A DNA stretch of 64,000 bases from the NCBI GenBank assembly GCA_029860345.1, contig JAOUBJ010000001.1, forward strand, positions 321,089 through 385,088, given 5' to 3'. Source of the DNA: Candidatus Zixiibacteriota bacterium. GTDB lineage: Bacteria > Zixibacteria > MSB-5A5 > GN15 > FEB-12. The position numbers were made by a program, and so were the translations under genes. Position 1 is the first letter of the stretch. Each line of letters begins with the position of its first letter. Below, piece by piece: positions 27,173 through 35,086 of this stretch. The notes under the pieces were generated by a model. It saw nothing but the letters and a program-made list of their open reading frames with translations, ran no database searches and was not told where the DNA came from.

Positions 27173-27898
27173 CTACTGGCCGCCCTCTTCCACCAGCGAC
27201 ATCATGTCCTGCACCTGGATCGGTTCGACAGCATAAAAACCCTGACCAAATTTGCACCCGGCCTGCAAACCGAATGATCGAGCCATCGAGGCGATGTGGT
27301 CGATGTAGTCTTTCTCTTTGTCCGGATTGAGAAACTGTGATTCGTGAGCGCAGAGTGCCTGGCACCATTGGTCGAAGTAGGCCGTGATGTCGACCACAAA
27401 GTTGGGCGCTACTCGCGGCGGCAGAAAGTAGTGAAAGATTCGTTTTACCAGATGAGGCTTACCCTTCAGGTCGGCTTTTTTGAGTGAACATAGATTGGCC
27501 GCGTTTATAGCCAGGATGCCGGCGGCGACATGGTCGGAATGCGACTGGCGGCGTCCGTGACCGACGTGGGGATAGGGCGCCAGGACTATCCTGGGCCGGG
27601 TCTTTCGAAGTATCTCACCCAGTTGTAGTCTTCGTGGATAGGTATCCTCAAGTCGCGTGTCTCCCCAATCAAAGGTCCGAACGATGTCCACGCCGAGAAT
27701 TCCAGCTGCCTTCTCAACCTCGACGGCGCGGATATCAGCGTCGCCGCCGGTACCCATCTCACCCTGGGTGAGTATGACGATACCGCAACGGTAGCCCCTT
27801 TTTGTCAGGCTGATCAATACGCCGCCGGTGCCGACCTCGACATCGTCGGGATGAGCGCCAATTGAAAGCAGATCGTAGGTTTGTGAGTTGTCTGCCAT
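27173..27898 (-). CDS. PIG-L/LmbE-family deacetylase, BshB1-like
   Basis: This 241-residue zinc hydrolase carries GAHPDDVEVGTGG at its N-terminus (metal-binding His, Asp and Asp) and the second metal site QSHSDH near residue 116. The segments GIVILTQGEMGTGG and the C-terminal VVDITAYFDQWCQALCAHESQF match BshB1, which removes acetyl from GlcNAc-malate in bacillithiol synthesis. BshA and BshC are not in the window, so the pathway is inferred. The ATG lies only 6 nt after the T-run of a terminator that ends the upstream gene, and has no ribosome-binding site. Expression must come by read-through or from an unusual start. Confidence 0.82.
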   Translation of the reverse strand: MADNSQTYDLLSIGAHPDDVEVGTGGVLISLTKRGYRCGIVILTQGEMGTGGDADIRAVEVEKAAGILGVDIVRTFDWGDTRLEDTYPRRLQLGEILRKTRPRIVLAPYPHVGHGRRQSHSDHVAAGILAINAANLCSLKKADLKGKPHLVKRIFHYFLPPRVAPNFVVDITAYFDQWCQALCAHESQFLNPDKEKDYIDHIASMARSFGLQAGCKFGQGFYAVEPIQVQDMMSLVEEGGQ

Positions 27899-27904
27899 CG
27901 CAAT

Positions 27905-27934
27905 AAAAAAACCCGGAGACTCAGGTCTCCGGGT
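27905..27934 (-). terminator. Rho-independent terminator of the esterase-fold lipoprotein gene
   Basis: On the minus strand, ACCCGGAGAC-CTGA-GTCTCCGGGT is followed by six T. It lies 19 bp after the stop of the gene at 27953 and only 6 nt before the ATG of the BshB1-like gene. Confidence 0.9.
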
Positions 27935-27952
27935 ATGTCATTTAGTTTCGAA

Positions 27953-29254
27953 TCAGTTTCCTGCGCCGTTGGCTTCAAAGTTGTCGGAATGGAACTTAAG
28001 CATATCGCGCATCAGCTCGAAAATGTACTGGTGGGTGGTGGCTGGGTTTTCATCGGTGCCGGTATACTCCACCACTGTTGGTGAGTAGCCGCTGCCCTCC
28101 AGGGTCGATATCCACGACATGGTCTGATCATGATAACCGTAGTGGACTTCCGGGCTGGTGGCGATCCAGATATCAACGCCGTCCAATTCGTTCCCGGTCA
28201 TCATGTTTTCCAGGTTGTTTTCAAGCCACAGGTTCCAGATGGGTGGGTGGGGCTGTCCTGCGTAATCAAAGGGCAGGTGGAAATCAAAGTTGCGAACATC
28301 CTCGGTAATGATTCTGGAAATCAGAGTTGTTGAATCCAGTATGGCGTAGCCGGCCGTCCCACGGGTGTTCTCGTCGATGGTTATCAGCAATTCTGAGAAG
28401 CCACCGGGGGAAGTATGCGGTTCCGTCTCATAGTCGAGGGCGGTGTCGTGCGGCGAGAAGGCCATCGAAGCGCCAATAAACATCCTGGACAAAGGATAAG
28501 CCGCTAAGCTGTCAAAACGGTTTCTGAAGTCTTCGTTATCAACAAAACCGCCTTGTTCTTCGGCCACGATCTGAGCCATCAGACCTATCAAACCGTTACC
28601 TCGTCCGGCCGAGCCGTCAAAATCCAGCGGGCCATCGACGACCGTGATAGACGAGAAAGCGCCCGGGTGGACAAGAGAGGCTCTGAAAGCGCCATAAGCA
28701 CCTGTGCCGACGCCGCCGATTCCACGAAAGTCCGGATTCTCGCTTGGATATTCCCAGGTCTTACTGATGTAGTCCATCAGGGTATTGCCGATTAAGGCGT
28801 CGTTGTTTCCCGCAGCAAAGACCTTTGATCCGGCGTACATGTAACCGCCGAAGGCTTCAGTCGGATCGGAGGGTATGGTGGCGATATACATGGGCACAAT
28901 CTCACCAGACGAAATCATCTGGTCAGCCAGGTCTTTCAGGCCATGTTCAAGATAGAAACTGGCGTCCTGGCCGTGCGGCGGCAGAAGTAACAGCAAAGGC
29001 AACTCTCTGGCGCCTGATCCGCCGTAGTGCACCGGGAACGACGCCCGCGGCATATACAGCATTATTTGAATGAGCTGAAACTGATTGCGAAGCTGCAGCA
29101 GTAGCTCGTCCACAAAGACGTGATTCTTGGGAGACATACCGCCGGTCGTGATGTCGGTTGTGGTGATCAGAGATTCCCGGTCGGAGCAACCTCCAACCAA
29201 AGCTAAGACCAATATCACTGTAGACAATATTATGAGTATAGTCTTTCTTGCCAT
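27953..29254 (-). CDS. Esterase-fold lipoprotein lacking the catalytic serine
   Basis: The start is the ATG at 29254, with GAGGAG 7 nt upstream, giving 433 residues. A lipoprotein signal peptide ends in LALVGGC. The fold follows the putative-esterase (enterochelin esterase-like) alpha/beta-hydrolase pattern: ELPLLLLLPPHGQDASFY, then a GIGGVGTGAYGAFRAS nucleophile elbow, then a later His in HYGYHDQTMSW. In active members the elbow reads GxSxGxxG; here the serine position is glycine (GVGTG), so hydrolase activity is doubtful and a binding role is possible. It follows the FadL gene by 11 bp in an operon and has its own terminator. Confidence 0.75.
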   Translation of the reverse strand: MARKTILIILSTVILVLALVGGCSDRESLITTTDITTGGMSPKNHVFVDELLLQLRNQFQLIQIMLYMPRASFPVHYGGSGARELPLLLLLPPHGQDASFYLEHGLKDLADQMISSGEIVPMYIATIPSDPTEAFGGYMYAGSKVFAAGNNDALIGNTLMDYISKTWEYPSENPDFRGIGGVGTGAYGAFRASLVHPGAFSSITVVDGPLDFDGSAGRGNGLIGLMAQIVAEEQGGFVDNEDFRNRFDSLAAYPLSRMFIGASMAFSPHDTALDYETEPHTSPGGFSELLITIDENTRGTAGYAILDSTTLISRIITEDVRNFDFHLPFDYAGQPHPPIWNLWLENNLENMMTGNELDGVDIWIATSPEVHYGYHDQTMSWISTLEGSGYSPTVVEYTGTDENPATTHQYIFELMRDMLKFHSDNFEANGAGN

Positions 29255-29265
29255 CACTGATCTCC

Positions 29266-30732
29266 TCAAAAGCGATAATTAAATGCAAACACTGTTTGGT
29301 ACGTTGCGCCCTCGAAATCACCCGCGAAGTTTTCCGGATGACCGTTGCCGTCGGCATCTTCTAAGTCAGCCACGCTGGCTGAGGGGTGGCGGGTATAGCT
29401 GGTGGAAACGCCCAGGTCCCAGCGATCCAGATGCAACTGCGCTCCGGTGCTGAAAGTCAACTTGGTTCCCAGATCAAAAAACAGTGGGTGGAATTTTTCT
29501 TCTTTACGCGCCGGTGACTGATCGTAAGAAAAGCCGCCCATAATGGTGAAATTGTCGGAGTAATCGAAGGCGGCGCCGGCCATCAATTCGACGGTATTTG
29601 ACCAATCCACGGTATTGGATATGTCAGCCGTGAAGAACTCTCTCATGTCGGTGGCGGTATCGGCCGCTCCGGTGAGACCCCGGTGATTGCTGTATTCGAA
29701 ATTGAACCCGTCAAACTGCGACCAGAACGTGTATTCGGCATCGAAGGAGACCAGGAGCCTCTCCGAGGCCTGGTAAGCCATACCCAGACCGACCGTCGGC
29801 GGCAGTTTCAGCTTGGCTTCGTAATGAGCCGAGTCGACAACTTTACTGCCGGCCGTCAACAGGTGTTCAACCGTGCCTTGATGCTCGACCGGGTTGTTAA
29901 GTTTGGGCATGTAGAATTCCAAGGCACTCTCACCTTTGGCCGTAACGGTAAAGGGCACCGCCACCGATGCGCCCAGTGTGAGGTTTTCGCCGTGCTTAAG
30001 TTTGGCGCCCAGGTTGAACCCAAGGCCCCATCCGCTACCGTCGTTGGAAGCCCATTGGGTGACCTTATTACGCGGATAGAAAGCCGGCTCCCACTCCGAA
30101 TCACGGGCCAGGTAAGGGTTGTTTCGGAAGATTATTTCGGTGTACAGCAAGTCTACCCTGAGCAGTTGCAAGCCCACACCCAATGAGAGCTTATCGGCAA
30201 TGTGCTCGCGGGCCGCCGTCACCTGAAAGGCAACTACGTCAAAATTGTTCTGGAACTGGTTTTTGGGAAAGGTCAATGAGTCGTTGTAAGTACTCACCGG
30301 CCGGTAAAGGTCCCACATGACATTATAGTCAAACGGCTGGTAAGCCGAGATTCCGAAAACGGACTCACCAAAAAACGGCATGCGAACAGCAAAGCCGGCC
30401 GAGGGATTATTCAGTATCTCGTCGAAATTGTAACCGGGTTGCCCGTTGAAAATACCGGACTCATACTGACCACCCCAGAGATAGTTGGGAGTAATCTCAT
30501 TGCGATACTGGAACAGGGCCAGATTGGCGCCCATTTGATTGTCCAATAGGTCGGCATAGCCTGCCGGATTGTAGTATGCGGCAGTCCAGTCGTCGGCCAC
30601 GGCTCTGAAGGCGCCACCCATGGCGGTGGCTTTGACACCCACGCCGTTGGCCTCAAATCCGCTCGCCATGATACCCGGAGCCAGCAGCAACAGTGCCAAG
30701 AGTCCCGCTGCCGTAAACCTAACTATCCCCAT
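29266..30732 (-). CDS. OmpP1/FadL/TodX-family outer-membrane transporter
   Basis: From the ATG at 30732 (GGAGAAAAGA site) the product has 488 residues and a signal peptide ending near GIMAS. The mature N-terminus GFEANGVGVKATAMGGAFRA and AVADDWTAAYYNPAG are the hallmark hatch and first-strand motifs of FadL-type porins, which take up long-chain fatty acids or other hydrophobic compounds. The rest is a beta-barrel ending in TYQTVFAFNYRF. It is upstream in an operon with the esterase-fold lipoprotein, so the pair may handle a hydrophobic ligand together. Two upstream in-frame ATGs (30744, 30789) lack ribosome-binding sites. Confidence 0.92.
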   Translation of the reverse strand: MGIVRFTAAGLLALLLLAPGIMASGFEANGVGVKATAMGGAFRAVADDWTAAYYNPAGYADLLDNQMGANLALFQYRNEITPNYLWGGQYESGIFNGQPGYNFDEILNNPSAGFAVRMPFFGESVFGISAYQPFDYNVMWDLYRPVSTYNDSLTFPKNQFQNNFDVVAFQVTAAREHIADKLSLGVGLQLLRVDLLYTEIIFRNNPYLARDSEWEPAFYPRNKVTQWASNDGSGWGLGFNLGAKLKHGENLTLGASVAVPFTVTAKGESALEFYMPKLNNPVEHQGTVEHLLTAGSKVVDSAHYEAKLKLPPTVGLGMAYQASERLLVSFDAEYTFWSQFDGFNFEYSNHRGLTGAADTATDMREFFTADISNTVDWSNTVELMAGAAFDYSDNFTIMGGFSYDQSPARKEEKFHPLFFDLGTKLTFSTGAQLHLDRWDLGVSTSYTRHPSASVADLEDADGNGHPENFAGDFEGATYQTVFAFNYRF

Positions 30733-31357
30733 TCTTTTCTCCATACGATTTATAGACCAAAACTTCATATTTCCCATCCGTGTCCTCATACCTATGTTGC
30801 AACCGCATCGGCGGTAATTCGCCTAACCGCCGCCGGTCAATACGTGCTGTAAAGGGCAAAAGCGAAGGTCGCCGATAGCCTGGGTACAGCAACTTGCAAA
30901 CTTACAAAATGCCATCTGTATTGTCAAGGGCCGCACCCGCTTTTTTAGGCCGTCCGCCCGCTGTCTGAGCGGGCTTGCCAAAGCCACGTCGGCGCCACAT
31001 TTAGAGACGTAAGCCGACTGGTGAGCGTCTAATGAAAACCGCCCATATTTGGCGAGGTTCTGAGGGCTTCGGTGGGTCCGAACCATGAGATCGCGGCAGA
31101 TGTGGACATCTGCCGGTCACGGAAAGAAAGAGCCCCTGCTATCCGTCATTCCTGCGAGCGCAGGAATCCAGACTTTGATCTTGTGGGGCGGAGGCTTTCT
31201 AGTGGTTGCACAATCGGTAGGCGGCAGAACCAGAAGCGGCTCGTCCCTACATCGGTTCTCGGTGGGGCGTCGGCCGGTCGACCGGCACCCCACGCAGGTT
31301 TGGTAACGTTACTTACACCGTCATACTACAAGGTGGTTGCTGAGGAGAGGTGCCCCG
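30733..31357. repeat. 625-bp gap with dispersed palindromes
   Basis: No gene is supported. The palindrome GGCAGATGTGGACATCTGCC lies near 31092-31111 (also at about 16924-16943). A 'cattcctgcgagcgcaggaatcc' inverted repeat is at about 31148-31170. A 'gcagaaccagaagcggctcgtccctac' stretch near 31224 recurs near 46850. Open frames here have repeat-like composition and no start signals. Confidence 0.55.
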
Positions 31358-31540
31358 TCAACAGGGACCGTCCCAAAAGCATTCCCACTGACCGCCACCG
31401 ACGGGACAGCAGACCCAATACCAACCGTTAATGCAGGTTGCGATGCACTTCGGTGCGGCCTCGACCGTTGGCGTCAGAGTCGATACTGCAACCCCGAGCA
31501 CCAGGGCAACGATAAAGACCAATGCTAACAGTTTCTTCAT
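31358..31540 (-). CDS. Small secreted Cys-rich peptide (60 residues)
   Basis: A perfect AGGAGGTG site lies 7 nt before the ATG at 31540. Residues 1-28 form a strong signal peptide (MKKLLALVFIVALVLGVAV, cleavage near VEAA). The remaining 31 residues hold six cysteines in CIATC, WVCC, WECF and a terminal PC, with Trp and Gly between them, a pattern of disulfide-stabilised secreted peptides. I cannot assign a family. It lies downstream of a TPR/AAA+ regulator on the same strand, behind one copy of a structured RNA that is duplicated beyond the other side of the regulator. A signalling or antimicrobial peptide is plausible. Confidence 0.75.
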   Translation of the reverse strand: MKKLLALVFIVALVLGVAVSTLTPTVEAAPKCIATCINGWYWVCCPVGGGQWECFWDGPC

Positions 31541-31651
31541 CCGATTTCACCTCCTTTGTGTGGTTGAGATTAACCTCCTACTCCTGCGGACACAATGCGT
31601 CCATCCCGGGACATCCGTCTTCTCTCCGTTCTATCATTCGGCCAACTGAAA

Positions 31652-31796
31652 GGTATCCTCGTGTTTACCGGCATAACCAAAAACCCACCCTTCCAAGCCG
31701 CCGAGGCTTCACGGGTAACCATCGCCAACGGTTTGCGCCACAACTCGTGCTGCTAAGCCGGTCCCGAATGTTGATTTTGAGTTGTCCTAATACTCC
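31652..31796 (-). ncRNA. Structured RNA, copy 1 (leader of the Cys-rich peptide gene)
   Basis: This non-coding stretch is a diverged duplicate of 34744-34887. Shared blocks on the minus strand are TTAGGACAACTC, CAACATT, ACGAGTTGT, GGTTACCCGTG and CGGCTT. Conserved pairings include ACAACTC/GAGTTGT (31779-31785 with 31740-31746) and ACCC/GGGT, plus a 3' hairpin whose arms differ in sequence from those of copy 2 but still pair (GGTTAT/GATACC here, CGTATG/CATACG there). Open frames are not conserved between the copies. Transcription from 31803-31831 would read through it into the peptide gene at 31540. It matches no Rfam class I can recall. Confidence 0.6.
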
Positions 31797-31802
31797 GCCA
31801 TT

Positions 31803-31831
31803 AGCGTATCGAATTCCAGAAAGCGTGTCAA
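31803..31831 (-). promoter_or_regulatory. Promoter of structured RNA copy 1
   Basis: On the minus strand TTGACA (31826-31831), 17 bp, then TACGCT (31803-31808). Its position relative to the conserved RNA equals that of the stronger promoter of copy 2. Confidence 0.55.
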
Positions 31832-31879
31832 GCGAAAAGACGACTTTTTTGTCGGTGCTTGGTCCCATGCTACGCCGTT

Positions 31880-32036
31880 CATGATGCCACTGCGCTCAAT
31901 ATGACGTGGTGAGTGTCGTCCAATTCGGAAGATGGACCCCGGCCTTCGCCGGGGTGACAGACAAAGACCGCGCGGTTCGGCTGTGCTCATGCTTCGGCTG
32001 TGCTCATGCTGCGACTGCGCTCAGTATGACGTAGAG
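31880..32036. repeat. Dispersed repeats downstream of the TPR/AAA+ regulator gene
   Basis: The stretch contains 'ccggccttcgccggggtgac' (about 31940-31960) and two to three 'ctgcgctcaatatgacgtgg' or 'tgcgactgcgctcagtatgacgt' copies (about 31886-31908 and 32008-32035). Confidence 0.6.
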
Positions 32037-32082
32037 TGGCGCCGAAATTTAGAGCGGCCCCTGAATCTTGTGTGAAAGAAGA

Positions 32083-34209
32083 TCAGTCGGTGACCGGTTG
32101 GGTCAGGGCGTACTTCTCGATGCGGCGGCGAACAGTGGCTTCGCTGACGCCCAACAGAAGCGCTGCTTCGCGGCGGTTCCAGTCGCACGATTCGAGCGCC
32201 TTGAGAGTGCGCTCGCGTTCGGACCCGGATTGTTTGGCCAGGGCGATCATGCGGTCGATGTCGTTTTTACCAACGGTGACAAGTTGTTTCACCCGCGCCT
32301 GCAACTCGCGCACGTTGCCCGGATACTCCTGAAGAGCCAGCACTGCGGCAAAATGATCGGCGCCGTCGCCGTTCGCGGTGAAACCGGCTTCTTTGAGGAA
32401 GTGCTGCACCAACGGTGCGATATCTTCGGTGCGGGCCGACAGAGGCGGCAGGGTCAGCGGTATCTCGTTGAGACGATGGTATAGATCGACCCGGAAATGT
32501 CCGTCGTGCATGCGCGCTTTGAGGTCGTGGTTGGTGGCGGCGATCAGACGGAAGTTGACTTTTTTGGACTTGTTGCTGCCAAGTTTGCGCACCTCGCGGG
32601 TCTCCAGCACTTCGAGTAGCTTGGCCTGAAACTCCGGGGTGGCGTCGGCGATTTCGTTCAGGTAGAAAGTCCCTTTGTCGGCCAGTTCGAGCAGTCCTTT
32701 GCGCTCTGCCTCGGCTGAGGTGAAGGCTCCTTTGGTGTGGCCGAACAGTTCCGCCTCGATCATCGGGTTGGGAATGGCGGCGGCGTTGACGGTGACAAAC
32801 TCACCTTTGCGACCGGAACAGAAGTGCAGGTAGCGTGCCAACAAATCTTTGCCGGTGCCCGTATCGCCGGTGAGGAATACGGTCATCTCCGACTGGGCCA
32901 CGTGCTCGGCCAAGTCGAGCAGTTTTTTCATGTCGTCGTTGACGGTGATGATGTTCGGGCAACCGTCGGATGTTTTGTCGACGTTGACAGGTGACGGTTG
33001 TCGGCTGAGTTGCGTTTCGACCTTTGCGATAAACGGCGTGATCCCCTCTGCCTCGAAATATTCTCGTGCCATGTACAGCATAGCCGTCCGCTCACTCTTG
33101 CTGTAGAGCCCGGACGCGGCGGCCAGGTAGCGGGCGACGGCCAACTCATAGCGGGTGCCGATCAAGTTGAACAGATCGATCGCTTTATCGAACCACTCGC
33201 GCGCCTGGGCCTCCTCGCTACGGTGCTGCGCCACCTGGGCGAAGATGCGCCAACAGGCTGCTATCTCGACACGCTCGTTGATTTTTTCTGCAACTACCAG
33301 GGCTTCGGATGCAAACTTCTCGGCCAGGTCGTACTTTTCAGTGGCGATATAGAGGTCGCCGAACAGTCGTTTGTTCTGTGAAATCAGGGCCGACTCCGGG
33401 GCGATAGTGAGCGACAGTTCCAGACCTTCTTTGAGCGCCTTTTCGGCGGCAGCGTATTTGCCATCGAGGATATTGATCCAACCAAGGTTCTCGAAGTAAA
33501 TAGCTTTTTCACGCGGATACTTATCGAGGTACGGCTTACATTTGGCGATCCGCCTGCGGGCTTCTTTGATGTCACCTTTGAGGGCGTAGGGGATAGCGGA
33601 GTTGTAGAAGAAGACGACAGCAAGCTTCTCCTCTGAAGCTGAGACTGAGGGTCCATACTCTGAAAAAACAGAGAGCGATTCTGTAAGTCTTCCAGAACTC
33701 CACAACACACCCGCCAAATTGATTGCAAACCTCGTTTGATGAAGATTGTCCCCAATTTCTTCATAAATCCTTATGGCATTTTCTAGGTTTTCAACGGCTG
33801 ATTGAGTATTCCCGGTCTGTAATGAGCCATAGGCCAAACGATTAAGCACCAAACCTGCCTTATGTTTCTTCCCGCACCTCAGATAATTCGCGTATGCTTC
33901 AAGCAAGACCTGCTTTGCATCAGCGTGCATCCCTTGAAGCGATAGGAGCCAACCTTTCGCATACTTGGCTCTGGCAAACATCTCAGTTTCAACCGAGTGC
34001 CGGAATATCTCCACCGCTTCATCAATGAATCTCTCGTCATAAGTGCCTAAGTAGGCGTTTGCCTCGGTCAGGAGGATACAGTAGAATCCATAGTCTCGGC
34101 TCGAGAGCAAAGACGCATCCAAGGCTTCCAGTGAACTCAGAGCTGAGGCGTATTCACTATTGCGGAGCAGTTGTTCTGTCGTGGTCAAGACTTTGGCGGT
34201 CATTTCCAT
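32083..34209 (-). CDS. TPR-domain sigma-54-type AAA+ transcriptional regulator
   Basis: The product has 708 residues. Residues 1 to about 390 are helical repeats of TPR type, residues about 420-640 an enhancer-binding AAA+ domain, and about 665-705 a Fis-like helix-turn-helix (REAALLLGVSEATVRRRIEKY). The Walker A motif is GDTGTGKD (about residue 446) and Walker B is in GTFYLNEIADA. RLIAATNHDLKAR, LYHRLNEIPLTLP and YPGNVREL follow. The sigma-54 contact loop reads GAFTSA instead of GAFTGA. There is no receiver or GAF domain, so the TPR array is the likely sensor, as in peptide-binding RRNPP regulators. The start overlaps the upstream small gene by 53 nt. Confidence 0.88.
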   Translation of the reverse strand: MEMTAKVLTTTEQLLRNSEYASALSSLEALDASLLSSRDYGFYCILLTEANAYLGTYDERFIDEAVEIFRHSVETEMFARAKYAKGWLLSLQGMHADAKQVLLEAYANYLRCGKKHKAGLVLNRLAYGSLQTGNTQSAVENLENAIRIYEEIGDNLHQTRFAINLAGVLWSSGRLTESLSVFSEYGPSVSASEEKLAVVFFYNSAIPYALKGDIKEARRRIAKCKPYLDKYPREKAIYFENLGWINILDGKYAAAEKALKEGLELSLTIAPESALISQNKRLFGDLYIATEKYDLAEKFASEALVVAEKINERVEIAACWRIFAQVAQHRSEEAQAREWFDKAIDLFNLIGTRYELAVARYLAAASGLYSKSERTAMLYMAREYFEAEGITPFIAKVETQLSRQPSPVNVDKTSDGCPNIITVNDDMKKLLDLAEHVAQSEMTVFLTGDTGTGKDLLARYLHFCSGRKGEFVTVNAAAIPNPMIEAELFGHTKGAFTSAEAERKGLLELADKGTFYLNEIADATPEFQAKLLEVLETREVRKLGSNKSKKVNFRLIAATNHDLKARMHDGHFRVDLYHRLNEIPLTLPPLSARTEDIAPLVQHFLKEAGFTANGDGADHFAAVLALQEYPGNVRELQARVKQLVTVGKNDIDRMIALAKQSGSERERTLKALESCDWNRREAALLLGVSEATVRRRIEKYALTQPVTD

Positions 34210-34528
34210 TACCCTGATCTGGCGTAACCGATGAATCCATCAACTCCAAGAACCAAAGGAAAAGTGTGGGAGCAGTGTACCTGATGTCAAAACAACCAAA
34301 CTTGTTCTTACTCGGGCTGGAGGATTTGGTTTGGCCATCGACCCACCCTATATCATCCATCTCCGGCCTGACGATAACCTGGTCTCTTTCTGGAAAGACC
34401 TTATCGGGGGCCCATTGCGTGGCTGTCACTGTGGGCGCGAATATCGCCACACAAAAGACAGCCAAAAGCAGAAGGACGACAGCCCTGCGTTTTCCCGAAC
34501 CTCTGGTATTGCTCATACCGTTTATCAT
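34157..34528 (-). CDS. Small secreted protein upstream of the TPR/AAA+ regulator
   Basis: AGGAGGT lies 7 nt before the ATG at 34528, and a promoter is at 34562-34590. The 123-residue product has a basic start and a long hydrophobic segment (AVVLLLLAVFCVAIFAPTV) ending near TAT, probably a signal peptide. The mature part (about 85 residues) has one cysteine and no known motif. Its last 17 codons overlap the start of the regulator in another frame, so the two are transcribed together and may be translationally coupled. It may be the cognate signal or a chaperone of the regulator. The function is unknown. Confidence 0.6.
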   Translation of the reverse strand: MINGMSNTRGSGKRRAVVLLLLAVFCVAIFAPTVTATQWAPDKVFPERDQVIVRPEMDDIGWVDGQTKSSSPSKNKFGCFDIRYTAPTLFLWFLELMDSSVTPDQGNGNDRQSLDHDRTTAPQ

Positions 34529-34561
34529 AGCTTTTACCTCCTGAAAACCGGATTACGGTCT

Positions 34562-34590
34562 ATACTATAAGTAGTCGACCGACGGGTCAA
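34562..34590 (-). promoter_or_regulatory. Sigma-70-type promoter of the small secreted protein and regulator genes
   Basis: On the minus strand TTGACC (34585-34590), 17 bp, then TAGTAT (34562-34567). Transcription would start near 34555, 27 nt before the ATG at 34528. Confidence 0.6.
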
Positions 34591-34743
34591 TCCGATTTAC
34601 AGGTGTTGCTAGTTCATTTATTTCCGTTCAATTGTCGATACCACCGGTGGCGCACCTTCCGATCCCACAGCAAGCTGTGGGCCACCCGTTCAGGGGTCTC
34701 GACCTGCATATAATTGTGCCTTTACTCCATTAGCCACTTGAAT

Positions 34744-34887
34744 CGTATGTTGATGTTTCCCTGCATACGCAAAGACCCAACCTCTCAAAGCCGTCGAGGG
34801 TCCACGGGTAACCACAAGCGACGGACACGATACAACTCGTCCTGCGATGCCTGACCCAAATGTTGCTCTCGAGTTGTCCTAACTTTA
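34744..34887 (-). ncRNA. Structured RNA, copy 2
   Basis: This is the duplicate of 31652-31796, on the same strand, upstream of the second small secreted-protein gene. The stem ACAACTC (34871-34877 read on the minus strand) with GAGTTGT (34832-34838) is identical to copy 1. The 3' hairpin CGTATG/CATACG differs from copy 1 in sequence but still pairs, which supports selection on structure. Because the gene at 34528 has its own promoter nearer by, this copy may be a free small RNA rather than a leader. A CCCACAGC/GCTGTGGG hairpin lies at about 34665-34682, without a clear T-run. Confidence 0.6.
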
Positions 34888-34893
34888 CACCAA

Positions 34894-34922
34894 ATGATAG
34901 GTAAAGCTTGAAATTGTGTCAA
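34894..34922 (-). promoter_or_regulatory. Promoter of structured RNA copy 2
   Basis: On the minus strand TTGACA (34917-34922), 17 bp, then TATCAT (34894-34899), a close match to consensus. The predicted start near 34887 is 9-10 nt before the conserved ACAACTC stem. Confidence 0.7.
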
Positions 34923-35086
34923 GGGATAAAACAGGTTTTCTTTAGTTCATACTTCGACTCCGCTCAGTATGAGGTGGTGTGTGCGTGGTCCTCTTCTTGT
35001 CATGCCGGACCTTGATCCGGCATCCATCCGGAGATGGCGGGTTCGAAGACGGACCCGCCCTACTAGATGCTTACATCACCCCGCCT

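Noticed and set aside
31072-31431. 119-codon plus-strand open frame opposite the Cys-rich peptide gene
   Set aside because: It passes through dispersed palindromes, has no ribosome-binding site, and the minus-strand peptide gene has much stronger signals.
31652-31796. c-di-GMP-I (GEMM) riboswitch reading of the duplicated RNA
   Set aside because: Fragments such as GCGCAAACC and GGTTACC tempt, but the order of motifs, the GNRA loop and the receptor are not in place, and copy 2 lacks the GCAAACC block.
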